A model generated the notes under the pieces. It did no database searches, was not told the DNA's origin, and worked only from the letters and a program-made list of their open reading frames with translations. A DNA stretch of 64,000 bases from Chara braunii. Its lineage: Eukaryota > Streptophyta > Charophyceae > Charales > Characeae. The stretch's first letter is position 1. Every line of letters starts with the position of its first letter. This document shows positions 10,712 through 22,053 of the stretch, one piece after another. The position numbers and the translations under genes were made by a program. The stretch lies in assembly GCA_003427395.1 (NCBI GenBank), contig BFEA01000644.1, positions 636,069 through 700,068 of the forward strand, given 5' to 3'.

Positions 10712-12485
10712 ATGATGGAGAAGTTAATTGAAACCGTCGCAGAAAAGATCGAAAGAGCGGCTACAACTCCTAAGATCGATGTGTTAGTTTTCAATGGAGA
10801 GAATGTCGTATGATTTCTTTCAGCTTTCAAGCAATTGGTTACTACTCATGAGTGAAGTGAGCAGATGATGTTGAAGAGAGTGATGTCGTGGGTACATATA
10901 GACGTGCGTGATGATAGCAAAGTTGGTCTCTAAAGCCAAAAGTTGGAACAATTTCGAGAGGCTGATAATTGCTAAGTTTTTTTAGTCACCCGAAGGTCGA
11001 GATAGAAAAGGGAAGAGAAAGCAAAGGGATTTTAGCAGTGGTGACGGTAGCGAGAGCGATCAGTTAAAACATTATTCTAAGCTCGCTAAGGCTGAAAGGG
11101 TTGCGCGTAACTTGGTTCTGGGGGGTCAAGGAACCAGTCGTCGGGACAGGGGAATTGAAAGCACCAAACCATGTGGATCTCGGGAAGATGTTCCGACCGC
11201 TTTGGATATTAAGTCTTCAACTCGTATACAAGGCAAACAGTTAAGTAAGAAGGAAAAGAAAATACGAAATTTAGATTACTATAAATTTTTGAAATGTGTT
11301 TACTATGTTCTGAACAGTCATAGTTTGAAATTTTGTGGACGCTTTAAATTGGATGTTGAAATGGGTATTGTTAGTAGAGATGAGGAAGCAACTTGGTTTG
11401 AGTGGAGTAATTCCCGGATCATCCTGGTTGAAGGCGATAAGAGGAGTATTAGAGATATGATATTTGAGCGAATGTGGAGTAGGATTAAAGGATCAAATTA
11501 AATTATACGAGTTAGACTTATATTCCACCTAGTTTTCTGTTATGGCCAGAAAAAATGAACGCAGGAAGTGGAAGCGAAGGTGGCCATCTAAAGAAGAGAA
11601 ATACGGCGAGAGAAAGTTTGCCAAGAATAAAAATCCCTCTTTTTTATGGCAACTTTGTTTTCGTTTCTTTCTGAAGAAATTTGAGCAACTTGCATCTGTT
11701 AATAAATGGGATGATCATAAAATAATGCGACAAGTTCTGAGATATGGTGAAAAAGAATCTTGTGGATATAGTCCGCAAAATAGTCGAAGCATCAACATGG
11801 TTAGAGTTTCGAGACGTCATGTTAGAGAAGTTTTGGTTTAGGGATAAATTGATAACATTAGAGGATTTGAAAAATATCAAGCGGGATGCGTATGTAGTAG
11901 AAGATAAGTTTTTTTTTTACTATGAAATGACCGTTCGTCGGATACGGGGTTTAATGGACAAACATAAATCTCTTACTTTCCTTGCAATTTTTTTCCGAGG
12001 CAGAGCAGCAAGAGCTTATCCATGGAGTAACCGGTAAGTCAGATTGGGTGAGGATCCGTTCGAATTTCAACAATGGGAACTTTAATCAGGTGCTTTGTCT
12101 GCAACTTCGCTTGCTTTAGTCTGAGGGGGAATGTCAGGATACTAAAAGGAAGAGGGATTCAACTCTCATTTCAATGTTTTTAGAAGTGGGAGGAATAATG
12201 AAAGATATTCAGAAGGGCTTACGCCATGAGCGTCGGTAAGAAAAGCAAGGAAGTGAACAACCAATCGTGGATTGACAAGTTATAAGTAAAAAGAAGGTTT
12301 GTTTAAATAACCTCTCGACGTCAACTGCGCAGGAGTTAGAGTGTTCCAAGTTGGTGTTTTGAGGTCGACAAAGACAGTGAGCGAAGAGAAGGAGAGAGTA
12401 TTGAAAAAACATTGTGTGTAAAAGATGTGGTGGAGTCGGACATACTTTGAGTAGGTGTAAGGGATCGAAAGTCGATGAAAAATAA
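10712..12485 (+). pseudogene. Broken gag of LTR element, copy A
   Basis: The first ATG is at 10,712, followed by KLIETVAEKIER and a KIDVLVFNGENVV segment. Stops and frame changes then interrupt the frame. A 129-codon open piece (11,112-11,501) contains a degenerate first zinc knuckle at 11,295-11,336 whose second Cys is Tyr. Further on, 11,644-12,037 encodes a gag domain with WDDHK and AYVVEDKFF segments. Near 12,417-12,460 a second knuckle reads CKRCGGVGHTLSRC, followed by a stop at 12,483. This gag type, with a FDG-N-V start and an LKNIKRDAY-like segment, resembles the gag at 62.5-63.7 kb. No pol follows. Confidence 0.75.
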
Positions 12486-12735
12486 GTCGTTTAATTCCGA
12501 GTTTGATTTTCTTACCAAACTTTCTAATTTTGTGTGGAATCAGAACTTTTTATACTTTCGTTCTTTCATAAACGGAATTTGGGTGAGATTGTTCTATAAA
12601 TATCTTGATTTAAGTTGTTATATTCAAAAAGATCTTTTGAAATTTGAATTACGTCCTGATTTATGATTCAAATTGTTACATTTTGCAGTTGTATTTGCCA
12701 TCATGGATAAGTGCAGTAATATGTGATCTCTCCTT

Positions 12736-13379
12736 TAGATCAACCTGACTCTTGACTGGGTTGGTGACGTGTTTGCCTTATGTATGTGACTTTAAATGTG
12801 TATTTTTTATCCATAAGATATGTATTTTAGTTATATATTTGACATTATTGTTTTGAGGTTTTGTTTGCTATCATGTCATGGTGTTTTTGTGATGAAACTG
12901 TGAGTTCTGTAGGTGATAGTGGGGCATGTGCCGAAGTTTACTCGTGGTCCATAGTGGGATGTTGTCATCCGGATCCTATGTCGTTTAAGGAAGGAGGACT
13001 GTACTATCATTGAAAGGGAGGAAGGTGTCAAGGTCTTGTTAGAATGTTATTTGTAGGGTAGGCGACTATCGTTTGCCACGAGGAGAGGAGTAACTACCTA
13101 ACCTCGTATCAAGCATGGTCACCGTCCCTCTATGATCGGGGTCTAGCTAGCCTCGGTTATGTGAGGTGGGGCAGTTCTACTCTACATGCAAGGGAATAAT
13201 GGGATCGAAAACGTTGGAATCAGAGGAAATGTGGTGAGGCTTGAATCTAAAGTTGGGCTTGATGTCGAGATGCTATCCCTTGAAGAGGATTACACCACTC
13301 CTCGACGCTTATCACAGAAAGATCGATAACATTTGATATGGTATAAAATATAGTAAATTTTACTTTAGTAATTTGAACT
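12736..13379. other. No gene recognised
   Basis: AT-rich sequence without recognisable coding motifs, tRNA boxes or strong repeats. It is probably the decayed 3' part of copy A or of another element. Confidence 0.5.
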
Positions 13380-13960
13380 AATTTAATGTCGCAGCTTAAA
13401 TCAATAAAGGAGTTCGTCAGTGACATGGCAACCTGTCTTAAACGACGTTCTCCTTCATTTAGGTCATTATATGAAATTTGAGGAGTAGGTTTTGCGATGG
13501 GGCAACCCGTCTTGATCAGCCTTCTCTTCAAAGATGGAATGAAGAGGAATTCGTCTGCGACAGGGAAACCTGCCCTCCTCCGATCTTTGAAAGGTATATC
13601 TGCGGCAGAGCAATCTGTCTTAATCAAATATTTTTTCAAAGATTAATTGAGAGCAGTTCGTCTGTAGCAAGGAGACTTGTGTTGATCAACGTTCTGTTCT
13701 CAACTTTAGAAAGAGAAGAGCTTGTCTGCGGAAGGGAAACCTGTTTTGATCGATATTTTCTTCAGAGAGAGAAAAAAATTCATCCGCAGCGGGGTAACCG
13801 TCTTGATCAGTGTTCTCTTCTAAAATAAGGGAGTTTGTCTGCGACAGTGAAATTTGTCTTGATCGATGTTCTCCTCTGCCCTTTGAAAGAGTTTGCTTGC
13901 GACAGGGAGGCATGTTTTGATCAGTGCGCTCTTCAAGGACTTATATGGAAAAAAAGGGGT
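13380..13960 (+). repeat. Degenerate minisatellite, about 65-70 bp unit, about 8 copies
   Basis: Units recur with the pattern GAGTTCGTCTGCGACA, GGGAAACCTGTCTTGATC and GTTCTCTTCAAAG. Copies start near 13,386, 13,475, 13,540, 13,600, 13,665, 13,720, 13,785, 13,840 and 13,890. They are clearly diverged, with small indels, so the array is old. The apparent ORFs on both strands are by-products of the repeat. Confidence 0.8.
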
Positions 13961-14062
13961 TGCGACATTAATTATTACTTGGTTAAGGTGTGATATTAAG
14001 TAAGATATATAATTTTGGGTCATTCACACTTTGTCTGAATAGCTTCCAGGAAGTTGATACGT

Positions 14063-14121
14063 CTCGAAAGACCCGTAAGGGGGTTAATCCCGACTCGAAA
14101 GACCCGTCAGGGGGTTAATCC
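14063..14121 (+). repeat. Two-copy direct repeat, 28 bp at 31 bp period
   Basis: CTCGAAAGACCCGTAAGGGG and its neighbouring GTTAATCC are repeated at 14,063 and 14,094 with one change. GACCCGT and AGGGGGTTAATCC can also pair partly. Confidence 0.85.
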
Positions 14122-14953
14122 TGTCTTTTTCGGATAAAGGATAGTATCAACCAAATGGATGTAGCTTGAAACTAGTTAGAGGACTTCGGATACCACTCTA
14201 AGAAGATCAAAATTTATTGACAGGTTGTCAATGGAAGAAGGCTTTAGTTTAGTTCCAAACGGATTGTGGAATTGTTGTGTATTTTGATCATTTTATAATA
14301 CCCTGACTTCTATTTTGATGGTGAACGACGGGGACGTCATTCAATGGGGTCCGGGAATGTTGTCGGGCCAAATATCCTGATAGGGGTATTTGCCGGGGAT
14401 TTTAAACGTCGGACGTTGTCCGACTCTTTCGTTGAATTGAAGGACTTGATGAGACTGACGTTTGCCAAAATTTTATTCAGACCTGACCTATGACTGATAG
14501 ACTAAAAGTTTTCGAACTTTAGTCCGGACGCGGGTGGCGTATGGGAGTAACGAATATGAATGGCAATGCTTCGCTTTTGTCGAAGCTGCAGGAGCGTGTG
14601 GAGATGAGAACACTAAAGTTAGAGCTATTCTACCGAAAATAATGTCGTGTGGTCGCTAAGCCGCGCGATTCAGGGCCTGAGTACGCTAAAAAGAGGGATG
14701 AGCCAGATACAAGCCCGCGGCGCAGGGGGGAATAGGAAGAAGTGTTTTATTTCTTGGGCCGCGCGGGTTGACGAAGAGCCAGGGGGTTGATAGGCCGATG
14801 CTGAGGTCGCGCGGTCAACTGACGGGGCAGGGCCAGCCAGCAAGGTCTATTAGGCTTCAGGCAGGCAGGACCTGTAGAGCCTTAGTTAGGCAAGGCCTGC
14901 AAGGCCACAGGCAGGGAGAACGACTGGGGCAAAACTCTTCTTATAGAAGAGTC
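14122..14953. other. No gene recognised
   Basis: Sequence without protein or RNA signals. It becomes GC-rich towards 14,650-14,940, with a short internal repeat of AGGC-type motifs at 14,855-14,915. Confidence 0.5.
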
Positions 14954-15367
14954 GCTCCTATCACTATCGTGATAGGAGCTAGCCTAGTAGGTTACTATGC
15001 CAGACTTTTGCTCAACAGATACCGGGATCAAGCCCAGCCGCACGTATCCTACTGGGCCAGCTCCTTTTGGAGCAACCCAAGCTGTTGGGTGCGGCCGATT
15101 TCGGCCGCGCGATCATCAAGATCGCACGGCTGAGATCTGCCGTGCACGGATCAACATAGCCGTGCGCTTTTAAGGATGACACGCCTAAATCGAGAAACAA
15201 TCCAAAAGCTTCTCGATCCCAGCCAGGATCAAACTCGGGTTTGTATTTCAACAATTTGTGGGTGTACCACCACGAAGCGTGATCGTTGGCTTTGGGCCAA
15301 CGAAAAACAAGGAAAAAAAAAACTTAAAAAATTAAAGCTAACTACTTTTGAAGCGCCACATGGCGCT
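14954..15367 (+). repeat. Train of short perfect hairpins I
   Basis: Consecutive perfect inverted repeats lie almost end to end. They are GCTCCTATCAC/GTGATAGGAGC (14,954-14,979, 4 nt loop), GCTCC-TTTT-GGAGC (about 15,060), ACCCAA-GCTG-TTGGGT (about 15,076), GCGGCCGA-TT-TCGGCCGC (15,091-15,108), CGATC-ATCAA-GATCG (about 15,110), GCACGG/CCGTGC (15,124-15,145), TCGTTGGC-TTTGG-GCCAACGA (about 15,281) and AAGCGCCA-CA-TGGCGCTT (about 15,350). Loops are 2-10 nt. No reading frame explains them. Confidence 0.8.
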
Positions 15368-15701
15368 TTACGAAGTGACAGGCGGGCGTTTCAAGCCCAG
15401 TGCGTTGGACAATGCTTGTGATAACGAGCGACGGTGTTTCTGCAATGAGAGGAGTACTTTCTCGTTTTTTTTGTTTTTTTTTTTTCTCCTTTTTTTTTTT
15501 CCCTTCTCTTAGAGGTGCTTAAATAGATTCTTTCTTATTAGATTCGTTATTTCTTTTTATATTTTTTGTTTTTGTTTTTTCTTCTTTCTAGTTCGTGATT
15601 CTCCTAAGACACGCGCTCGTTTCAACGAAAGGGCCGACTTCCCATCAATAGGATGGATAAAGTCGAATGAATTTATCTCTACGATGGGAAACTATACATC
15701 G

Positions 15702-15737
15702 CTGTGTGTGTGTGTGTGTGAGTGAGAGAGAGAGAGA
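15702..15737 (+). repeat. Compound (TG)n-(AG)n microsatellite
   Basis: A short TG run passes directly into an AG run. Confidence 0.95.
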
Positions 15738-16292
15738 CCCTACCTTGCGATTGGTCGTCGCGACGCCATTCCATAGGATGAATCTTCACCCCGAACATGG
15801 GCAGATGCGTTGTTGACCAACCATTGTGGCTGCGCCCGTTGGAACAGGCATGTCGATGCCAAACTGTTTCGTTGGACTTTCACTAACTCGTGAGGAGGTT
15901 GAGACCCCGACAGTCGGGTAGTCTGTTTTCAAGGTGAGCGCTTTTATTTCGTTTTTTTTTTTTTTTTTTTTTTTCATGTTTCCTTTTTCGTTTTCTTTCG
16001 GAAATAAGTGGCGCCCGTTCGTTTTAATAACGAGCTGTTGCAGGTGCATAAGCGTCCGAATCTGGCACTTTTTCGTACCAGATACGGGCGCAGGGCACAA
16101 GGGAAAGAAAACCCTGTAAGCTTGACTTTAGTTCGGCTCTGTGGGGTGACCTGTGGGGAACGGGGCGACTGCTCATTTTACGGGAAACGAGTTGCCTTGC
16201 CCCTAGGGGGAAAAAAAGGGAGAGAAAAAAAACGAAAAGAAAGGAAAGAAAAAGGAAGAACGAAAAGAAAGAAAAAAAGGAATAAAAAATGT
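15738..16292. other. No gene; T-run and purine-rich tract
   Basis: It holds a T-run of about 25 bases near 15,950 and an almost pure A/G tract at 16,203-16,290. A GTGGCGCCCGTTCG stretch near 16,010 is vaguely primer-site-like but has no supporting LTR. No coding signal is seen. Confidence 0.5.
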
Positions 16293-16582
16293 AACGGCCA
16301 CGAATGTGGCTGCGGCCGCGGAACAAGTGCAACCCCAGAAGTTTCTAGGGGTTGATGGGACTGCGCCTGTTCGTTTTCAGCAGGGTGAAGTAAGTGGTTG
16401 AATACAGCCATGTCCAGAAGCACCTGGCCTGGGAAAACGGCCAGGTACTCCTGGAAATCGATGACCTAGGTTCCCCTAGGGGAAAACCAAGGCACAGAGC
16501 TCCTGGCCATTGATCTAGATCAAGGGCCAGGAATACTGACAATTTTTTGCTTGGATGTGGGCAAACCAGCTGCCCACATGCT
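16293..16582 (+). repeat. Train of short perfect hairpins II
   Basis: A second cluster of adjacent inverted repeats includes GCCAC-GAAT-GTGGC (about 16,296), AACCCC/GGGGTT (about 16,333), ACCTGGCC/GGCCAGGT with a 9 nt loop (about 16,422-16,446), the palindrome TTCCCCTAGGGGAA (about 16,471), CTGGCC/GGCCAG enclosing TTGATCTAGATCAA (about 16,502-16,530) and ATGTGGGCA-AACCAGC-TGCCCACAT (about 16,555-16,580). Their stems differ in sequence from those of the first cluster. Confidence 0.8.
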
Positions 16583-17353
16583 TTCGGCTGGCTATAAGAG
16601 TCAACACTCCACCCAACACCTCACACTTGTGACAGTGTTGCTGGGACATTCACTTGGGTGAATGATGGCTGGCTGCTGCATGCCGCTGGAGAGGAGATGC
16701 CACTAGAGGAGTGGAGGTCTACAGTGAGTTGGAGGAGGAGAAGGGAGGCAGCCATAGCTGAGGGCTGGGAGCTTTTTGCTCCACCCTTCTGCGTACGCTG
16801 TGTGTGTGAGCAGATGTTGCGGCCGTGAGGCAGCGGCAACAGTACTTTCAGTGGGAGTGCTACCTTTCTGCGGCACAGCGGCAACAACAGTTTTCAGTGG
16901 GGTTATGCTGCGTATTTGACGACACGGAGGGTGATGGTCGCACCGTTGGTTTGGTGTTTAACGGTTGTGACACACCAGCATGTTATAGAGGTTGGACTAA
17001 CACAGGCGCATGATTGGGTATGTGCGGTAGTGGTGCATGGGTCGGCAGCATGAAGAGAGGAGTGGGCACTTGCGGCAGTGGTTATTAGAGTTGCGACACT
17101 TACGGTTTGCGCGAGAAAGACATTTTTATTGGGGCTCACGACATATGCGGTTTTGAGCCAGAGACACCTTTATTTTTTTTGTGGCACTCAGTGCGAGCGA
17201 CTCTGAGTTCCGGACCATCTGGTATTGCGGGCGATGGTGTGGGACTTCATTGGGACCATTTTGGGACTGGATGAGACTGATTTTGAGATCGGGACTGACA
17301 TATTGGTACGAGTATTGTGAGCGGACAGAGTGATTTGAGGCGGAGTGAACTCG
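16583..17353. other. No gene; probable 5' part of copy B
   Basis: It holds loosely repeated GCGGCAGTGG and GCGGCAACA words (16,840-17,090) and GGGAC words near 17,240-17,310. The part from about 17,190 onward may belong to the LTR of copy B, whose homology with copy A becomes visible only at 17,354, where copy A is cut by the LINE. Confidence 0.4.
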
Positions 17354-20300
17354 CGGTTGGTTGAGAAGTCTCCGTGGTGGTTAAGGTGCAGTTGGGACTG
17401 CATTGGGATTGTCTGGGGCATTGTGACCAAGTGGAAACTCATTTGTGGGAACACCCTCCTGGAGGGTTATCTCGCTTGAGTTTTTTTGTGGTCGAACCTC
17501 TGTTCTTTTGAACAGTTGAGAGAGGACACGGACCGTGATTTAGGAGAGAGACCACAACTTGTGGAGTTGTGAGCCGCATATTTTTCTTCGGCGATTATTT
17601 TCTTCTGATTGAAATATTATCCGGCTTTCTTGAGTGAGTCGGATAAAACTTCACTCGAGGTCAATCAGTTGAATGACTCAGATATCCCTTCACACCTGTG
17701 CGAACTCACACTTTGCTTAACCCTGTTGTTTTGAATGTTCAAAAGAAAAGGTAGAGGAAAGTTGTGCGAGTGATGCATGTGAATGAGAAAGTCTGACTTG
17801 AGTATGAGATTGTACTGATTTCCTCTTGAACTTGTTGTCTTTGCGTGTTGTGCAGGTAGGTAGAAGGGTGTTTGCAAAAGAGATTGATTATGCCTATTTG
17901 AGATGAAGAAAAAAATTGTTCTCTTTCAACTTTTTACCTGCCTGCTTGATAAAATGACTTATTGTTCGGAAAAAGATTAATTTAGTGCATATCTTGAAAT
18001 GAACTCTATTGAAATAAAGCCGATAAGGTCAAAAGGATATAGTTTTTTCTCATGATTGACCTTTTTTATCCCTGATGATCTTATCTACCTGTACCTTTCC
18101 AAATGATTCTCATTCTTTATCCTTTCTAATTTTTTTCGTCCAAGTTGTCTTGAACTCAAGAGAAATGAAAATAAATGAAAGTTACTCGCAGTGGATACAT
18201 TCTCTTTCTTTAGGAAACATATGGGGTGGGTGTTCGTTACTTTAGGAGTCGACCCTGTTATCGACCCAGAATGAACCGTTCTACGGGGGGGTACTTTGCC
18301 GATTCGGTGGAGACGGCCAAACTTTTGAGATCCGAGTCTTGTGCTCGGACGAGGAGGAGGAGTACCCTAGACCACTTCTTAGAGGGAAAGGCATGCAACA
18401 ATTCAATCAATCCACCTGATTAAGAATCATCCGCAAAGCAGTTTGTCATCCAGAAATATTCGAAACGGATGAAGACTGGTATGTGTGTCGAATCTTAGGT
18501 TGACGGTATGTTGGAATGATTGACTTTGGGAACGCGTCTCATCAAGTCAAAACTAAGGCAACTGATTACCTTATCGGCTACATCAATGTTATTGTTGGTA
18601 GTCGACTCTCTGTTGGCGATTTTTTATTGTTTTGTGGTGTTCGACATGAGATGGTCGGATTGTTTTCGATTTTATGTTGTTGAATGCATCAAATGATAAT
18701 TTTGATTCTCCCAATTATTACTTTGGATTGGATGTATATTCTTATCGACTGCGGTCAACTCTTTTTTATGTAATTATGTATAATTGTTATAAATTGTATT
18801 TCACTGTGTGTCTAAGGGACTAGGATTGTGTTGAGGGTTTCACGCTTGGTTGAGACCGTCCTAGTCGACCGACGACCGCTTCGTACTGAGGAGATCAACG
18901 CCCTAAGGGACGGGCGACGCTCGGGTCGAGTTGGCGTTAACCAAGCGTATATATACTACAACGAACGAACAAACGCACTCGACTGATCTACTTCTGCGAT
19001 TGCATTTAAAAACTTTCGCATGTGGGTCAGTAGCTTAGTAGGGATACGCCCCAAAGAGTGGTGACATCCCTTAGGGAAAGCAAGATAGGCCCCGCGGGAA
19101 CCTATCCTGTCCTAGGGGACCGCGGGATGTAATGCTGGCGCACCCGGCGAGAGTGGCGAAGAGACGGGAGGTGGCAGGTTCATTCTTTTATAACGAGATG
19201 GCGGAAGGTGGCAGGTTGAATGACGGTCCTTGGGAAACGACAAGAAGTTAATTGAAACCCTCGGAGAAAAGATCGAAACAGTGGTTAAAACTTCTAAAAT
19301 CGATGTGCCGGTTTTCAATGGAGATAATGTTGTACGTTTTTTTTCAGCTTTCAAGCAATTGGCTACTTCTCATGAGTGGAGTGAGCATATGATGTTGAAG
19401 AGAGTGGTGTCATTGGTGTATATAGACGTGCGTGATGATGTAGCAAAGTTGGTCTCTGAATCCAAAAGCTTGAACAATTTCGAGAGACTGATAATTGCTA
19501 AGTTTTCTGAATCACCCGAAGGTCGAGATAGAAAAGGAAAGAGAAAGCAAAGGGAATTTAGTGGTGATGACGGTAGCGAGAGCTATCGGTTAAAATATCA
19601 TCCTAAGCTCGCTAAGGTTGAAAGAGTTGCGCGTAACTTGGTTCAACGGGGTAAGGAACCAGTCGTCGAGACAGGGGAATTGAAAGCATCAAACCATGTG
19701 GAGCTTGGGAAGATGCTCCGACCGTTTTAGATATTAAGTCGCCAACTCGTATACAAGGCAAACAGTTAAGTGAGAAAGAAAGAAAAAGATGAACTTTAAA
19801 TTACTATAAATCTTTGAAATGTATTTACTGTGCTCTGAAAGGTCATAGTTTGAAATTTTGAAGACACTCTAAATTGAATGTTGAAAAGTGCATTATAAGT
19901 AGAGATGAGGAAGGAACTTGGTTTCAATGGAACAATTAACGGATCATCCTGGTTGAAGGGAATAAGAGAACTATTAGCGATATAATGTTTGAGCGAATGT
20001 GGAGTAGGATTAAGGAATCAAATTAGACTATACAGAGTTAGACTGATATTTCACCTGGTTTTCTGTTATTGTCAGGACGCAGCAAGTGGAAGCGAAGGTG
20101 ACCATCAAGATAAAGATATATTGAATCTCCAAAGAAAAGTTCATCTTCTAGAGCAGAGAGATGCGGCGAGAGAAAGTTTACCAAGAATAAAAATCTCTCT
20201 TTTCGATGGTAACTTTGTTTCCGTTTTTCTGGAGAAATTCGAGTAACTTGCATCCGTTAATAAATGGGATGATCATAAAATGTTGCGACAAGTTCTGAGA

Positions 20301-21284
20301 TATGTTGAAAAAGATCTTGTGGATGTAGTCCAGAAAATAGCCGAAGCATCAATATGGTTAGAGTTTCGAGACGCCATGTTAGAGAAGTTTTGGCTTCAGG
20401 ATAAGTCAATAACATTGGAGGATTTGAAAAATATCAAGCAGGATGCATACGTAGTAGAATTTTTTTTTTTTTTTTTACTAAGAAAGGACCGCTCGTCGGA
20501 TACAGGGTTTAACGGATAAACAGAAATGTCTTACTTTCCTTGCAAATTTTTCCGAGGCAGAGCAGCAAGAGTTTATCCGTGGAGTAACCGGCTAGTCAGA
20601 TTGGATGAGGATCCGTTCAAATTTCAACAATGGGAACTTTGATAAGGTCCTTCGTCTGCAACTTCGCTTGCTACAGTCTGAGTGGGAATGCCAAAATAAT
20701 AAAAGGAAGACGGATTCAACTCTCATTTCAATGCTTTCATAAGTGAGAGGAATGATGAAAGATATTCAGAAGGGCTTACGCCATGAGCTTCGGCAAGAAA
20801 AGCAAGGAAGTGAACAACCAATCGTGGATCGACAAGTTATAAGTAAAAAAAATGAAAAAGTTTGTTTAAAAGACCTCTCGACGCCAACTGCTCAGGAGGA
20901 AGAGTGTTTCAAGTAGGTATCTCGAGATCGACAAAGCCAGCAAGCGAAGCGAGAGAGACGGTATTGGAAAAACATTGTGTGTAAAAGATGTGATGGAGTC
21001 GGATATGCTTTAAGTATGTGTAAGGGATCGAACGTCGATGAAAAATAAGTCGTTTTATTTATAGTTCGATTTTTTAACTAAACTTTGTAATTTTGTGTGG
21101 GATCATAACTTTTTAAACTTTCGTTCTTTTATAAACGGAATTTGGGTGAGATTGTTCTATAAATATATCAATTTAAGTTGTTATATTCAAAGATATTTTT
21201 TGAATTACTTTCTGATTTATGATTCAAATTGTCACATTTTGTTGTTGGATTTGCCATCATGGACAAGTGCAGGAATATGTGATC
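17354..21284 (+). mobile_element. Gag-only LTR-element copy B
   Basis: This is the direct-repeat partner of copy A (6985-12,735), shorter because it lacks the organelle insertion (site near 18,955) and about 470 bases around the primer site (junction near 19,168). Homology ends near 21,284. The leader (17,354-19,220) is presumed LTR and untranslated region, and 19,230-21,048 is a broken gag. No pol domain or second LTR is seen. Confidence 0.7.
19230..21048 (+). pseudogene. Broken gag of LTR element, copy B
   Basis: An open run of about 166 codons (19,230-19,730) begins KKLIETLGEKIETVVKTSKI and contains DVPVFNGDNVVRFFSAFKQL. The ATG seen in copy A is missing, so the true start is lost. A first knuckle CIYCALKGHSLKF (19,820-19,861) has its last Cys changed to a stop. 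A second gag block follows (DGNFVSVFLEKFE, then a stop, then LASVNKWDDHK to DAYVVE) and then a T-run near 20,460. Further on, FLANFSEAEQQEF and IRSNFNNGNFDKVL segments lie in changing frames. The last knuckle has the form CKRCDGVGYALSMC, with Tyr replacing the His. The stop is at 21,046. Confidence 0.75.
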
Positions 21285-22053
21285 TTGAATCAAACGCAAT
21301 GAACAGCGCATTGGTTACTTCGAATCGAGGCTGAACGATTTACCTTCATCGAACATGTGTACTGGATCTAATGATTTGTTCATTGGTTAGCTTGAGTTAA
21401 ATCCTGGTGATCGGCTCCTTGATACACTCAAAAGCCGTCCTGGTATGCTTTTTAGGGTTGGAGACAAGCCCTCAGGTACCTCCTTGAATCGATCCTGTTG
21501 ATCGGTTCGTCGTTAATTTATCTCAAACATTATTATTATTATTATTATTATTTTCCTGGCTCATAATTTACTTATTTATTTTGTTCCACTCTACCTGTTC
21601 GGTAAAAGGACTTCCCAGAAAAGAACTTCATCACCGCTACGTCAGACCACGAGACTTACGGTGACAATTTGCCCTCAGTTAATGTGGAATAAAGATGATT
21701 CTGGAAATTTTCCCTTCTCTCTCTCTCACTCACCCATTCAGACCTTTCCCGTTACCTATTCTAGGTATCATATATCCAGGAGGGGTATAACCTTTCGGTA
21801 AAATCATGAAAAGACAGGCCAGAAAATACCTTACTTTCTGTGCGTTGCTCTCCCCAAAAGCGTAGTCTCAAGTTAGTGAAAGAGGCGTACCCATATCAAT
21901 CTGCCCTTTTGGGACGCACTCTCATAGAGTGTCTGCCGAATCCTCCTAAGGTCCGAGAAGCACCGCCTTGCTTGCTCGTTGGCATATTCATACACTGCAA
22001 GGAGCTTGCCCATGCACAAGCGTGTTCACTCCCACAGTATCCATCCTCTGCGT
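21285..22053. other. No gene; left flank of the LARD, with (ATT)n
   Basis: Contains an (ATT)n microsatellite at 21,530-21,554 and no recognisable coding sequence. The last four bases before the LARD, GCGT (22,050-22,053), recur directly after its other end at 40,306-40,309. Confidence 0.6.

Larger units (their letters stand above)
6985..12735 (+). mobile_element. Gag-only LTR-element copy A
   Basis: This block aligns by eye over nearly its whole length with copy B at 17,354-21,284. The shared sequence begins abruptly at the edge of the LINE fragment and ends near 12,735, where the copies diverge. It holds an LTR-like non-coding leader (6985-10,322, interrupted by an organelle insertion), a tRNA-Asp-like primer site (10,329-10,347) and a broken gag (10,712-12,485). 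No protease, reverse transcriptase or integrase motif follows, and no matching second LTR is visible. The element is a truncated or non-autonomous Ty3-type element. Confidence 0.7.

Noticed and set aside
16010-16030. GTGGCGCCCGTTCG as a primer binding site
   Set aside because: The match to a tRNA 3' end is short and no LTR pair surrounds it.
17188-21284. Copies A and B as the two LTR-bounded halves of one element
   Set aside because: Both contain gag and leader in the same order, so they are two element copies in direct orientation and not a pair of LTRs.
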